Assembly: GCA_020435085.1 (NCBI GenBank)
Contig: JAGRAB010000189.1
Coordinates: 1-14,048 of the forward strand
From: Bdellovibrionales bacterium
Lineage (GTDB): Bacteria; Bdellovibrionota; Bdellovibrionia; Bdellovibrionales; UBA1609
DNA: 14,048 nucleotides
Direction: 5' to 3'
Every line of letters begins with the position of its first letter. Position 1 is the stretch's first letter. Under the pieces are notes generated by a model. It saw only the letters and a program-made list of their open reading frames with translations. It did not search any database and was not told where the DNA came from. Shown here piece after piece: positions 5,728 to 13,710 of this stretch. The translations under genes and the position numbers were made by a program.

Positions 5728-7251
5728 ATGCATTCTGGAATTTTAGTCCTCGATTTTGGCTCCCAATACACTCAACTCATTGCTCGACGCCTTCGGGAGC
5801 TCAATGTTTATTCTGAACTCCTCTTATTTGATGAGGATATTGAAAAAATTCGCGCCAAAAAACCAAAAGGGATTATTTTATCTGGAGGGCCTAGCAGTGT
5901 TTTTGATCCTAATGCTCCTCAGCGTGATATCAAAGAATTGGCTGAAATAGCTCCTATTTTAGGGGTCTGTTATGGAATGCAACTTATTAGCGAACAATAT
6001 GGCGGAAAAGTAGAGCCTGCCAATCGACGGGAATATGGGTTGAATGTCATCAAATGGACTTCTCCTATTAGAAATGTTCCACAACAGCAAAAAGTATGGA
6101 TGAGCCATGGCGATGTGGTTGAAAAAGTACCCGAGGGATTTGAGGTTATTGCCTCTTCCAACTTTGATTATCCAGCTGCTTTAAAATCAGATCGTATTTG
6201 GGCCTTTCAATTTCACCCAGAAGTTTCTCATACCGAAAATGGAATAGATTTACTGAGGGCTTTTACGTTTGAACTTTGTCAAGCAGAACCCAGTTGGAAA
6301 GCGGATCATATTGCCGATATCTTGATTGAGGACTTAAGAAAAAAAATTCCTCAAAAAGAACATGTCTTATGTGCTCTGAGTGGAGGGGTCGACTCAACTG
6401 TTGTCGGAACACTTCTCACAAAAGCTTTGGGAGCTGATCGAGTCTCATGTGTTTTTGTTGATACGGGAATGCTTCGGAAAAATGAATTTGAAGATGTTTT
6501 ACAAGTCTATAAAGGCTTGGGGCTTAACGTTAAAGGCGTGAACGCAGAGAAAACATTTCTTGAGCGATTAGAAGGGGTTGAGGATCCTGAGAAAAAGAGA
6601 AAAATTATTGGACACACCTTCATTGATGTTTTTAAAGAATCCATCAAAGATATTGGTAATGTGCAGTGGCTGGCTCAAGGAACACTTTATCCAGATGTGA
6701 TTGAGAGTGTCTCTCCTCGAGGAACAAGTGTGACAATTAAATCTCATCATAATGTTGGAGGGTTACCTAAAGACCTTGATTTAAAATTGGTAGAACCTCT
6801 TCGAGAACTTTTTAAAGATGAGGTGCGTGAGCTGGGTGAGCAGTTAGGTATTCCCCGTCCAGTGTTGTGGAGACATCCTTTTCCAGGGCCTGGATTAGCG
6901 ATTCGCATTATGGGCGCAGTGAATAAGGAAGACTTAAATATCTTAAAAGAAGCGGATGCTGTGTTTATTCAAGCTCTTAAAAGCCATGGTCTTTACGAAG
7001 AAATTTGGCAAGCCTTTGCCGTGCTCCTTCCTGTCAAAACAGTGGGTGTCCAAGGGGATGCGAGAACATATGATCGAGTTTTAGCTCTTCGGGCGGTGAC
7101 TTCAAGAGATGGAATGACAGCGGATTGGTTTGATTTTCCAGCGGCTTTTTTAAGAGATCTTTCTAATCGTATTACTAATGAAGTGCGAGGAATCAATCGA
7201 GTGGTTTATGATGTGACGAGTAAACCACCTGGAACCATTGAGTGGGAGTAA
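5728..7251 (+). CDS. guaA: GMP synthase (glutamine-hydrolysing)
   Basis: GuaA converts XMP to GMP using ATP and glutamine, the step after GuaB. The 507-aa product starts with ILVLDFGSQYTQLIARR. It has a class I glutamine amidotransferase domain with the triad C81 (GVCYGMQ), H163 and E165 (QFHPEVSHTE). The ATP-pyrophosphatase domain has the loop LSGGVDST at 217-224 and HPFPGPGLAIRIMG further on. The dimerisation domain ends in the conserved VTSKPPGTIEWE. The start is fixed: it aligns with the family N-terminus, and an in-frame TAA lies at 5719-5721, three codons upstream. No ribosome binding site is visible and the promoter -10 ends 5 bases before the ATG, so the mRNA is probably leaderless. 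dnaE follows after 1 bp. Confidence 0.98.
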   Translation: MHSGILVLDFGSQYTQLIARRLRELNVYSELLLFDEDIEKIRAKKPKGIILSGGPSSVFDPNAPQRDIKELAEIAPILGVCYGMQLISEQYGGKVEPANRREYGLNVIKWTSPIRNVPQQQKVWMSHGDVVEKVPEGFEVIASSNFDYPAALKSDRIWAFQFHPEVSHTENGIDLLRAFTFELCQAEPSWKADHIADILIEDLRKKIPQKEHVLCALSGGVDSTVVGTLLTKALGADRVSCVFVDTGMLRKNEFEDVLQVYKGLGLNVKGVNAEKTFLERLEGVEDPEKKRKIIGHTFIDVFKESIKDIGNVQWLAQGTLYPDVIESVSPRGTSVTIKSHHNVGGLPKDLDLKLVEPLRELFKDEVRELGEQLGIPRPVLWRHPFPGPGLAIRIMGAVNKEDLNILKEADAVFIQALKSHGLYEEIWQAFAVLLPVKTVGVQGDARTYDRVLALRAVTSRDGMTADWFDFPAAFLRDLSNRITNEVRGINRVVYDVTSKPPGTIEWE

Positions 7252-7252
7252 A

Positions 7253-10200
7253 ATGTCATTTGTTCATTTGCATGTTCACACTCAATACTCTCTTTTAGAA
7301 GCCACAATTCGAGCAAAGAGTCTCGCTCAAGCCGCCGCTGCAGACAGTATGCCTGCTGTTGCTGTGACAGATTATGGAAACATGTTTGGAGCTATTGAGT
7401 TTTATTTTGCGGCAAGATCTGCAGGTGTAAAACCCATTATTGGATTAGAAGCCTATATTGCTCCAGGATCTCGTCATGTAAAAGGAGAAGGGCGAGACGT
7501 TGTTCAAATGCCCAATCGACGTATTGTTTTATTAGCTCAAAATTTTAAAGGTTATCAAAATTTATGTAAGATTAGTTCTATTGGTTATAAAGAGGGGTTT
7601 TATTATCGTCCCCGAATTGACTACGAAGTGCTTGAAGCCCACTCTTCAGATTTGATTGCTCTTACTGGCGGAGTGATGGGTGAAGTTCCTTGGAATTTCA
7701 TAAATAAAGGAGCGGATGAGGCTCTTGAACGAATAAAGGCTTTAAAAAATATTTATGGAGATCGCCTTTACTTAGAAATGAATCGCACTGGTGTGAAGGC
7801 GTGGGATGAGATCAACCCATTCTTACAAGAAGCTTCGCAAATTATGGATATTCCATTGGTTGCTGCAAATGATATACATTACCTCAAACAAGAAGATCAG
7901 TTGGCACAAGAAGTTCTTATTTGTATTGGTTCCAATAAAACACTTCAAGATGAAACTCGCTACAAATTGGGAACGGATCAGTTTTATTTTAAAAATTCTG
8001 AACAAATGCGGACTTTATTTAAAGATCTTCCAGAAGCGTGTGACCGAACACTCGAAGTAGCAGATCGCTGCAATTTACAATTTCAATTAGAAGACCCTGA
8101 AGGAAAACCAATTTATTACCTTCCTACATTTCCAACTCAAGAAGGTGAAACAACTTCTGATGAGATGAAACGTTTATCAATGGAAGGGTTGGAACGTCGA
8201 TTTCAAGAAGCTGAAGCCCGTGGGGAATTGATCAGTGAAGAAGAGAAGCAGAAGTATTTTGAGCGATTAGAGTTTGAACTCAAAGTGATTGAGGGGATGG
8301 GATTTAATGGATACTTCCTTATCGTTCAAGACTTTATCAATTGGGCAAAAAAATGCGACATCCCTGTGGGGCCAGGGCGGGGGTCAGGTGCAGGGTCTTT
8401 GGTTGCCTATAGCCTTTATATTACTGATTTAAATCCAATGCCTTATAACTTGATTTTTGAGCGATTCTTAAACCCTGAACGGATTTCAATGCCGGACTTT
8501 GACATTGATTTTTGTCAAGAAAACCGCGGCCGAGTGATTGACTATGTGACTGAAAAGTATGGTCAAGATTCTGTCTCTCAAATCATTACTTACGGAAAAC
8601 TTCAAGCCCGAGCCGCCATTCGTGATGTAGGTCGTGTGCTAGGAATGACTTTTTCTGAAGTGGATATTGTTGCGAAATTGATGCCTGAAAAACTAGGTAT
8701 TACGCTAGATGAAGCCATTGAAATGGAGCCTCGCATTCGAGAAATGATGGAGACAGATCCTAAAATTCAAACACTTATGGATTTGGCAAGAAATATTGAA
8801 GGTCTTGTTCGTCATGCCGGAATTCATGCCGCGGGTGTGATTATTGCTGAAGGCAATTTGGTCGATCATGCCCCTCTTTACCGAGGTGTTGAGGGGGAAA
8901 ATGTTGTTCAGTACGACATGAAACACTCCGAAAAAATTGGACTGATTAAGTTTGATTTTTTAGGACTCAAAACACTCACTCATATTAATGATGCTCTTAA
9001 ATTAATTGAAAAAAATAGAAATAAAAAAATCACTACAAATGAAATCTCTCTTAAAGATGCCGGTATTTATTCTATTATGGCTAAAGGAGATACAGCAGGA
9101 ATTTTCCAGTTTGAAGGTGATGGAATTACGGACTTAATCAAAAAGGCAAAGCCCAGTGAGTTTGAAGATATTGTGGCTTTGAATGCTCTTTATCGCCCTG
9201 GTCCGATGGATATGATCCCTTCATACTTAGATCGAAAACATGGAAAAGTAGCTATTGACTATATCTTCCCTGAGTTAGAGCCAATTCTTAAAGAAACCTA
9301 TGGTATTGTGATTTATCAAGAGCACGTGCAGCTTATTGCAGCTAAAATTGCTAGTTATTCTTTGGGCGAAGCAGATATGCTTCGTCGAGCCATGGGGAAA
9401 AAGATTGCTGAAGAAATGGCAAAACAAAAATCCCGTTTCTTAAGTGGTGCTAAGAAAAATGGTTACGACGAAGAAAAGTCAGAAAAACTTTTTGAGACCA
9501 TGGCCGAATTTGCGAAATATGGGTTTAATAAATCTCATGCAGCTGCTTACTGTGTGATTGCGGCTCAAACAGCTTGGTTAAAAAATTATTATCCTGTCGA
9601 ATTTTTTGCGGCATTATTATCAACAGAAATGAATGATACCGACAAAGTCGTTAAGTACGTCAAAGATGCTCAGAAACATAATATTCATGTTCAATCCCCA
9701 CACATAAATCATTCAGAATTTAAGTTTAATGTGAAAGGTGATGAAATTTTCTTTTCATTGGGTGCTATTAAAGGCGTTGGACGATCAGCTGTTGAGGCCA
9801 TTTTAGAGGCAAGAGAATTAAAGCCCAATCAAGCTTTTGAATCCCTAGAAGATTTTTTCAAATCTATTGATCTGCGACGAGTGAATAAAAAAACGATTGA
9901 AAGTCTCATTAAAGCAGGTGCATTTGATGGCTTTGGTTTTAATAGAGCTGAGTTGATGGATGGATATCCTCAGTTTATTGAGCGTGCCGATCGTATTCGT
10001 AAAGATAATGAGATGGGACAAGTTTCTTTATTTTCGCTCGACGAAAAAGTTTCAGAACAAGAAAATGTACATCTTGAGAAAAAATCACCTTGGCGACGAT
10101 CTTATCGTTTGGCTGCTGAAAAAGAAGTTCTTGGCTTTTATTTGAGTGATCATCCATTAAAAGGGTTAGAAGCTTTGACTCAAATTTGGTCTACAGGTGA

Positions 10201-10732
10201 TGTTGAACATCTTCTTGAAAAAGAGAATAAATCACGAGTAGAAATTGTGGGTTTAATCTCATCCATGCGAGAGATTATCACGAAAAAAGGAACACGCATG
10301 GCTTTTGCCTCATTTGAGGATCTTACAGGGTCAGTCGAACTCATTGTATTTCCAGATGCATTTAAAGATTTTGAATTGGTCTTAAAAAGCGAAGAAGCTC
10401 TTATTGTTTCAGGATCACTTGAAAAAGAGCAAGATTCTTTAAAAATCTTTGTCGATGAAGTTCGAACAGTGGACGATGTCTATAAAAAAGCAAAGAAGTT
10501 GGTTTTCCATATTGAACCAGAGATGAATCAAAAGATGGAGTCACTTAAAGAACTGATTGAAAAGTTTCCTGGAGATACCAGCGTGACTATTGAAATGAAT
10601 TTGAAAGATATTGGTCAAAAAGTAAGCATTGAAATTAAAGACCCCAAAGGTGTTCGTCCCTCCAATGAGTTTTTTGAAAATATCCACAACCTTTTTGGGA
10701 GCACTCAAGTTGTTGAGTTCCAAGCTCACTAA
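7253..10732 (+). CDS. dnaE: DNA polymerase III alpha subunit (DnaE1 type)
   Basis: This is the replicative DNA polymerase catalytic subunit, 1159 aa with the ATG at 7253. That start has GGGAG (7244-7248) four bases upstream; a TTG at 7238 in frame adds five residues but lacks support. Domains in order: PHP (1 to about 280) beginning FVHLHVHTQYSLL; polymerase palm with GPGRGSGAGSLVAY and the catalytic PDFDIDF (414-420); fingers with YGFNKSHAAAY; a helix-hairpin-helix near GAIKGVGRSAVEAI; a beta-clamp binding motif QVSLF (923-927); an OB fold starting VEIVGLISSMRE; and a C-terminal tau-binding-like region. Length and layout match Escherichia coli DnaE. The PHP metal site is degenerate: Y41, R90, G140 and Q219 stand where metal ligands normally are. 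Proofreading is therefore probably supplied by a separate DnaQ. It is co-transcribed with guaA. Confidence 0.97.
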   Translation: MSFVHLHVHTQYSLLEATIRAKSLAQAAAADSMPAVAVTDYGNMFGAIEFYFAARSAGVKPIIGLEAYIAPGSRHVKGEGRDVVQMPNRRIVLLAQNFKGYQNLCKISSIGYKEGFYYRPRIDYEVLEAHSSDLIALTGGVMGEVPWNFINKGADEALERIKALKNIYGDRLYLEMNRTGVKAWDEINPFLQEASQIMDIPLVAANDIHYLKQEDQLAQEVLICIGSNKTLQDETRYKLGTDQFYFKNSEQMRTLFKDLPEACDRTLEVADRCNLQFQLEDPEGKPIYYLPTFPTQEGETTSDEMKRLSMEGLERRFQEAEARGELISEEEKQKYFERLEFELKVIEGMGFNGYFLIVQDFINWAKKCDIPVGPGRGSGAGSLVAYSLYITDLNPMPYNLIFERFLNPERISMPDFDIDFCQENRGRVIDYVTEKYGQDSVSQIITYGKLQARAAIRDVGRVLGMTFSEVDIVAKLMPEKLGITLDEAIEMEPRIREMMETDPKIQTLMDLARNIEGLVRHAGIHAAGVIIAEGNLVDHAPLYRGVEGENVVQYDMKHSEKIGLIKFDFLGLKTLTHINDALKLIEKNRNKKITTNEISLKDAGIYSIMAKGDTAGIFQFEGDGITDLIKKAKPSEFEDIVALNALYRPGPMDMIPSYLDRKHGKVAIDYIFPELEPILKETYGIVIYQEHVQLIAAKIASYSLGEADMLRRAMGKKIAEEMAKQKSRFLSGAKKNGYDEEKSEKLFETMAEFAKYGFNKSHAAAYCVIAAQTAWLKNYYPVEFFAALLSTEMNDTDKVVKYVKDAQKHNIHVQSPHINHSEFKFNVKGDEIFFSLGAIKGVGRSAVEAILEARELKPNQAFESLEDFFKSIDLRRVNKKTIESLIKAGAFDGFGFNRAELMDGYPQFIERADRIRKDNEMGQVSLFSLDEKVSEQENVHLEKKSPWRRSYRLAAEKEVLGFYLSDHPLKGLEALTQIWSTGDVEHLLEKENKSRVEIVGLISSMREIITKKGTRMAFASFEDLTGSVELIVFPDAFKDFELVLKSEEALIVSGSLEKEQDSLKIFVDEVRTVDDVYKKAKKLVFHIEPEMNQKMESLKELIEKFPGDTSVTIEMNLKDIGQKVSIEIKDPKGVRPSNEFFENIHNLFGSTQVVEFQAH

Positions 10733-10822
10733 AAACCAGTGTCATTTTGTCTTTTAGAAGTAAATAATTGAATTTTTAGATTGGTCCAAGAGTTGCAATT
10801 ACCTCTTTTCGGGAGCGCGATG

Positions 10823-10852
10823 GCACCAGTTTTAAAGGGAAAACTGTGGTGC
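10823..10852 (+). promoter_or_regulatory. Strong hairpin upstream of the XRE regulator
   Basis: GCACCA (10823-10828) pairs with TGGTGC (10847-10852) and GTTTT (10829-10833) with AAAAC (10840-10844), leaving a 2-base bulge and a 6-base loop. The stem could be lengthened by CGC 10816-10818 with GCG 10853-10855. No T-run follows, so it is not a typical intrinsic terminator of dnaE. It lies 36 bp before the regulator start codon and may be a leader structure or an operator. I see no convincing sigma70 promoter in 10733-10888. Confidence 0.5.
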
Positions 10853-10888
10853 GCGTAGTCAACAAGAAGAAGCAATATTGGAGGCAAT

Positions 10889-11320
10889 ATGAATGAAAAT
10901 ACTATGTCCAACGAGTGTCATTCAGATATTGGGGAAAAATTAGCAACTTTAGCAAAATCAAAAGGGTATTCTCAAGGTCGATTGGCTGAAGAAATCGATA
11001 TATCAAGAGTGTCCATTAATCGATTTTTTAAAGGAAAAAGCTCAATTCGAACCAGAGATTTGATTCAGCTTCTTAAAGTTTTAGATATTGATCTAGAAGA
11101 CTTGATTGCACAAAAAGTGGCTTCCATGGGAGTTCCTTCAGAAGATGAAAATGGCTTTTATCAAGATGTCATTGCCGTCATTGAGCGTTTAGACCCTAAA
11201 GCAAAGTCGAATCTTATTGAGCAAGTTGTTTGGTGGGGAAAATGTGTGCTGAACGATCAAGCACGAGAAGCTTCTTACCGTCTTCAAACAAGTCTTCACC
11301 AACAACTTTTTGCTGGCTAA
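10889..11320 (+). CDS. XRE-family helix-turn-helix transcriptional regulator
   Basis: The 143-aa protein has an N-terminal Cro/C1-type helix-turn-helix at about residues 14-74: IGEKLATLAKSKGYSQGRLAEEI, turn DIS, recognition helix RVSINRFFKGKSS, then IRTRDLIQLLKVLDIDLEDLI. This domain binds DNA, usually as a dimer on a palindrome. The C-terminal 65 residues (ENGFYQDVIAVIERLDPKAKSNLIEQVVWW) look helical and may serve dimerisation; I do not recognise them. There is no signal peptide. GGAGG (10880-10884) precedes the ATG by four bases; an in-frame ATG at codon 6 is less well placed. A hairpin at 10823-10852 lies upstream and could be its own operator. Its targets are unknown, but the envelope genes downstream are candidates by proximity. 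Confidence 0.9.
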   Translation: MNENTMSNECHSDIGEKLATLAKSKGYSQGRLAEEIDISRVSINRFFKGKSSIRTRDLIQLLKVLDIDLEDLIAQKVASMGVPSEDENGFYQDVIAVIERLDPKAKSNLIEQVVWWGKCVLNDQAREASYRLQTSLHQQLFAG

Positions 11321-11330
11321 TATTGACGCA
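11320..11330 (+). promoter_or_regulatory. Copy 1 of an 11-bp motif (ATATTGACGCA) upstream of the 392-aa exported protein gene
   Basis: ATATTGACGCA here is repeated exactly, in reverse orientation, at 12621-12631 before the next gene. It contains TTGACG, which could act as a -35 box, but I see no fitting -10 box 16-18 bp further on. A regulator site is an alternative. Confidence 0.35.
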
Positions 11331-11412
11331 TATTGTTTCATTTTGAAAAAAAACCATGAGACTTGCTTGTTGAAGCAGGATTTGACAGCTTAATCAAAGG
11401 AGTACTTGAATT

Positions 11413-12591
11413 ATGGCTGTCAAAAATATTCTTACTATTCTTTTTGCAATTTTATCGGCTTCAACAGCATATGCCTCTCGTGATGTCGTGGAAGTTTCTA
11501 TTGATCAAAAAAGCGATGTTTCTTCACAAGCAAAGGCTCGCGGGGAAATATTCGAAAAAGCTGTCGAAGAGGTTTCAAAAAAATATATTCAGCAAATTAT
11601 TGGTGAAGCTAAATATGAGAAAAATAGAGATGTTATAAAAAATAAAATTATTCGACAGTCAGGAAAATATATTCTCTATATCAAAAATTTAGATTCAAAG
11701 AGCTCAGAAGCAGGAACTTCAATGACAGTCAAAATGAAGTTATCTCTTCAAAGTCTTCAAAAACTTTTGCTTGAAGAAGGGTTGCTCTATAGAATTTCAG
11801 GGCCACCCAAAATTTTACCAGTGATTCAAATTCAAGATCGTGTCAATGGAGCCAGCTATAGTTGGTGGGTTGATGATTCGGGGAAGTATTCTAACTTTTT
11901 AAAAGCTCAAATGGATATTGTTCATCGCTCTCTTCGTAATGACCTTATGGAAGTTGGGTTTTACAGTTTGTTTCCATCGGGTGATGGCTTTAAAAATACA
12001 CTTCCTAGTGTGTTTCGAGTTGAAAACCTTCCAACAGAAGACGAGATATTTCTTGGGGATTACTTTGATAGTCAAATTATTATTACAGGAAGTATTCTTT
12101 ATAAGAAGAGTTTGAGAAGAGCAGAATCTTTTGAGATTGAGATTCGTTTGGTTGCGAGACATACAAGTAATGGACGTGTTATTGGAGAAGTTATTCGGTC
12201 CTACCAGACCGAGGCTGGTCCTATGATGCGAGTGATTTCTGAAAAGGCTTCTGAAGTTTTCCCGATGATTTCAAAAGATTTAACAACACAAGTTTTAGAT
12301 GCTTGGAAAAGTGGAACTTTTGGATCGACACTGATTCGTCTTGTGGTCAATGGGAGCTTAAGCTTTGAAAAATTGAAAAACTTTAAAGATCAATTTCTTA
12401 ATCAAGTTTCAGGAGTTAAAACTTTAAAAGAAAGAAAGTTTTTACCAGGTCAGGTTATTTTTGAAATTGATAGCGATTCAACAGCAGCAGAACTCTCAAA
12501 GAACATTGCATCCACTCAATTTCAACAGTTCTCGGTTCGAGTTTCAGACTCTAGCTCTAAAGAGATAGAATTAAAAGTATCAATACGCTAA
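11413..12591 (+). CDS. Exported 392-aa protein, DUF2066/FlgT-N-like N-terminal region
   Basis: The N-terminus MAVKNILTILFAILSASTAYA is a clear signal peptide with an AYA cleavage site after residue 21, so the mature protein is periplasmic or outer-membrane associated. Residues about 35-125 (SSQAKARGEIFEKAVEEVSKKY, then a helix, YILYIKNL, and a strand-rich part ending SLQSLQKLLLEEGLLY) have the pattern of a helix plus sheet fold seen in DUF2066 and FlgT N-terminal domains. I assign this by pattern only. Residues about 130-285 include RPxIL-like GPPKILPVIQIQD and a FDSQIIITGSILYKKS stretch recalling CsgG/TolB-type lipoprotein domains. The rest alternates sheets and helices. AAAGGAG precedes the ATG by ten bases. 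It is followed, 55 bp on, by the FlgT-like lipoprotein, which suggests a common structure in the envelope. Confidence 0.75.
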   Translation: MAVKNILTILFAILSASTAYASRDVVEVSIDQKSDVSSQAKARGEIFEKAVEEVSKKYIQQIIGEAKYEKNRDVIKNKIIRQSGKYILYIKNLDSKSSEAGTSMTVKMKLSLQSLQKLLLEEGLLYRISGPPKILPVIQIQDRVNGASYSWWVDDSGKYSNFLKAQMDIVHRSLRNDLMEVGFYSLFPSGDGFKNTLPSVFRVENLPTEDEIFLGDYFDSQIIITGSILYKKSLRRAESFEIEIRLVARHTSNGRVIGEVIRSYQTEAGPMMRVISEKASEVFPMISKDLTTQVLDAWKSGTFGSTLIRLVVNGSLSFEKLKNFKDQFLNQVSGVKTLKERKFLPGQVIFEIDSDSTAAELSKNIASTQFQQFSVRVSDSSSKEIELKVSIR

Positions 12592-12603
12592 AACACTAGA
12601 CCA

Positions 12604-12634
12604 TTGACTCGTTTTCTTCTTGCGTCAATATGAT
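12604..12634 (+). promoter_or_regulatory. Candidate promoter for the FlgT-like lipoprotein
   Basis: TTGACT (12604-12609) and TATGAT (12629-12634) are 19 bp apart, slightly long, giving a start near 12641. TAAAAT (12635-12640) is an alternative -10 that would put +1 exactly on the ATG at 12647 but has only a poor -35. Either way the leader is zero to six bases. The imperfect dyad ATTGACTC (12603-12610) / GCGTCAAT (12622-12629) spans the spacer. Confidence 0.4.
12621..12631 (-). promoter_or_regulatory. Copy 2 of the 11-bp motif, inverted, upstream of the lipoprotein gene
   Basis: The minus strand reads ATATTGACGCA, identical to 11320-11330. It overlaps the spacer and -10 of the candidate promoter here, a position suited to repression if a protein binds it. 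Confidence 0.35.
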
Positions 12635-12646
12635 TAAAATAAGCAT

Positions 12647-13588
12647 ATGCTTTCACTTCGATTATTTCTTTTATTTCCTTTTTTGGCTTTTATAGGTTGT
12701 TCTCTGTTTAATAGTAATAGAAATCAACCTTCGTCTTCTCAGCCTGTTGTACGAGATGTTCCCTTTGAGGCTCGTGGAGATGAGGGGATTCGACAAAGAA
12801 TTTTAGTATTGCCATTTATCAACTCAAAAATAGGAACGCAATCAGAAGAATTAGCACTTGCGAGACAAGCTCTTGTTCAAGATTTATTGCGAACGGGTCG
12901 GTTTGTTGTTGTTGATGCACAAGATTTTCCAGAAGATGTGAAAAAATACCTCACTCCTGAGGGGGAATATAATTTAGGAGAAATTTCCAAAAAAGCTGCT
13001 GAAATGGGACTTGCCGCCGTGTTAGAAGGAAAACTTCTCAGTGTAAAAGCTCGTAAAACAGGAGAGCCCATTGGTATTGTTCGAGATATTAAGGCGGAAG
13101 TCACAGCACAAGGGAGAATAAGAGTTTTTTCTGCTATTAATGGACGAGAAGTTCTTAATGAAGTTCGTACAGCGATTGTTGAGAGTCGTACCACTCGTGT
13201 GCTAAAAAAATCGTATACAGATATTAATTTAATCGATGACCCTCAATTAACCAGAAATGCGATCATTCAAGCTTTTCGTCAAATCACTCTTGACGTCGTA
13301 AGAAGTGTTGAAAAATTAAGTTGGGAAGGTCGTGTTGCTATGCTTCAAGGAGAGCGGGTGTATATAAATGCAGGGCGTCTATCGGGAATTCAAATCGGTG
13401 ACATTTTAAAGGTCACCGAAGAGGGAAAAGAAATTTATGACCCTGAAACAGGTCGATTTATTGGAATGGCTCCGGGAAGAATGAAGGGAACTGTTGAAAT
13501 TGTTAGCTATTTTGGCAAAGATGGTTCCATAGGAATTATTCACTCGGGATCTGGCTTTGAAGAAAATGATCGTGTCGAAATTTACTAA
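12647..13588 (+). CDS. Lipoprotein with CsgG-like and FlgT C-terminal-like regions
   Basis: The 313-aa protein starts with a lipoprotein signal (MLSLRLFLLFPFLAFIGC) with the modified cysteine at C18; Ser at +2 suggests outer-membrane sorting. The -3 residue is Phe, slightly unusual. Residues 51-135 (RILVLPFINS, LVQDLLRTGRFVVVD, AAEMGLAAVLEGKLL) resemble the CsgG/TolB-type fold that forms the middle domain of FlgT. Residues 225-313 (WEGRVAMLQGERVYINAGRLSG, IQIGDILKV, DPETGRFIG, GTVEIVSYF, EENDRVEIY) match the FlgT C-terminal SH3-like pattern. In Vibrio, FlgT builds the H-ring of the sheathed polar flagellum. A flagellar or envelope-ring role is inferred, not shown. The ATG has no Shine-Dalgarno and TAA at 12635 blocks upstream starts, so translation is probably leaderless or nearly so. 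Confidence 0.8.
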   Translation: MLSLRLFLLFPFLAFIGCSLFNSNRNQPSSSQPVVRDVPFEARGDEGIRQRILVLPFINSKIGTQSEELALARQALVQDLLRTGRFVVVDAQDFPEDVKKYLTPEGEYNLGEISKKAAEMGLAAVLEGKLLSVKARKTGEPIGIVRDIKAEVTAQGRIRVFSAINGREVLNEVRTAIVESRTTRVLKKSYTDINLIDDPQLTRNAIIQAFRQITLDVVRSVEKLSWEGRVAMLQGERVYINAGRLSGIQIGDILKVTEEGKEIYDPETGRFIGMAPGRMKGTVEIVSYFGKDGSIGIIHSGSGFEENDRVEIY

Positions 13589-13608
13589 ATAAAGACAAGT
13601 ATATTTTT

Positions 13609-13638
13609 TTGAAATCTATTTATGCCTCCATCTATTTT
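13609..13638 (+). promoter_or_regulatory. Weak candidate promoter for the last gene
   Basis: TTGAAA (13609-13614) and TATTTT (13633-13638) lie 18 bp apart in an AT-rich gap. The match is moderate, and AT-rich sequence produces such pairs by chance. Confidence 0.25.
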
Positions 13639-13710
13639 ATTGCACCTCTTTAAAATTCAGACTAGAAGCTAATTCTATTAAAAACATTTAACACCTTTAG
13701 GGGGTCGTTT

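Noticed and set aside
7238..7252. TTG at 7238 as the dnaE start, adding five residues
   Set aside because: The ATG at 7253 has GGGAG at a suitable distance and its protein start (MSFVHLHVH) matches the family. The TTG lies inside guaA without a ribosome binding site.
10823..10852. Intrinsic terminator of dnaE
   Set aside because: No T-run follows (GCGTAGTCAAC), and it lies about 90 bp after the stop and close to the regulator start.
11363..11638. 91-aa frame overlapping the exported protein gene
   Set aside because: It overlaps the signal-peptide gene in another frame, has no ribosome binding site at its start and no recognisable pattern.
12877..13194. 105-aa minus-strand frame within the lipoprotein gene
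   Set aside because: It is opposite a clearly coding stretch and its sequence has no domain pattern or start signal.
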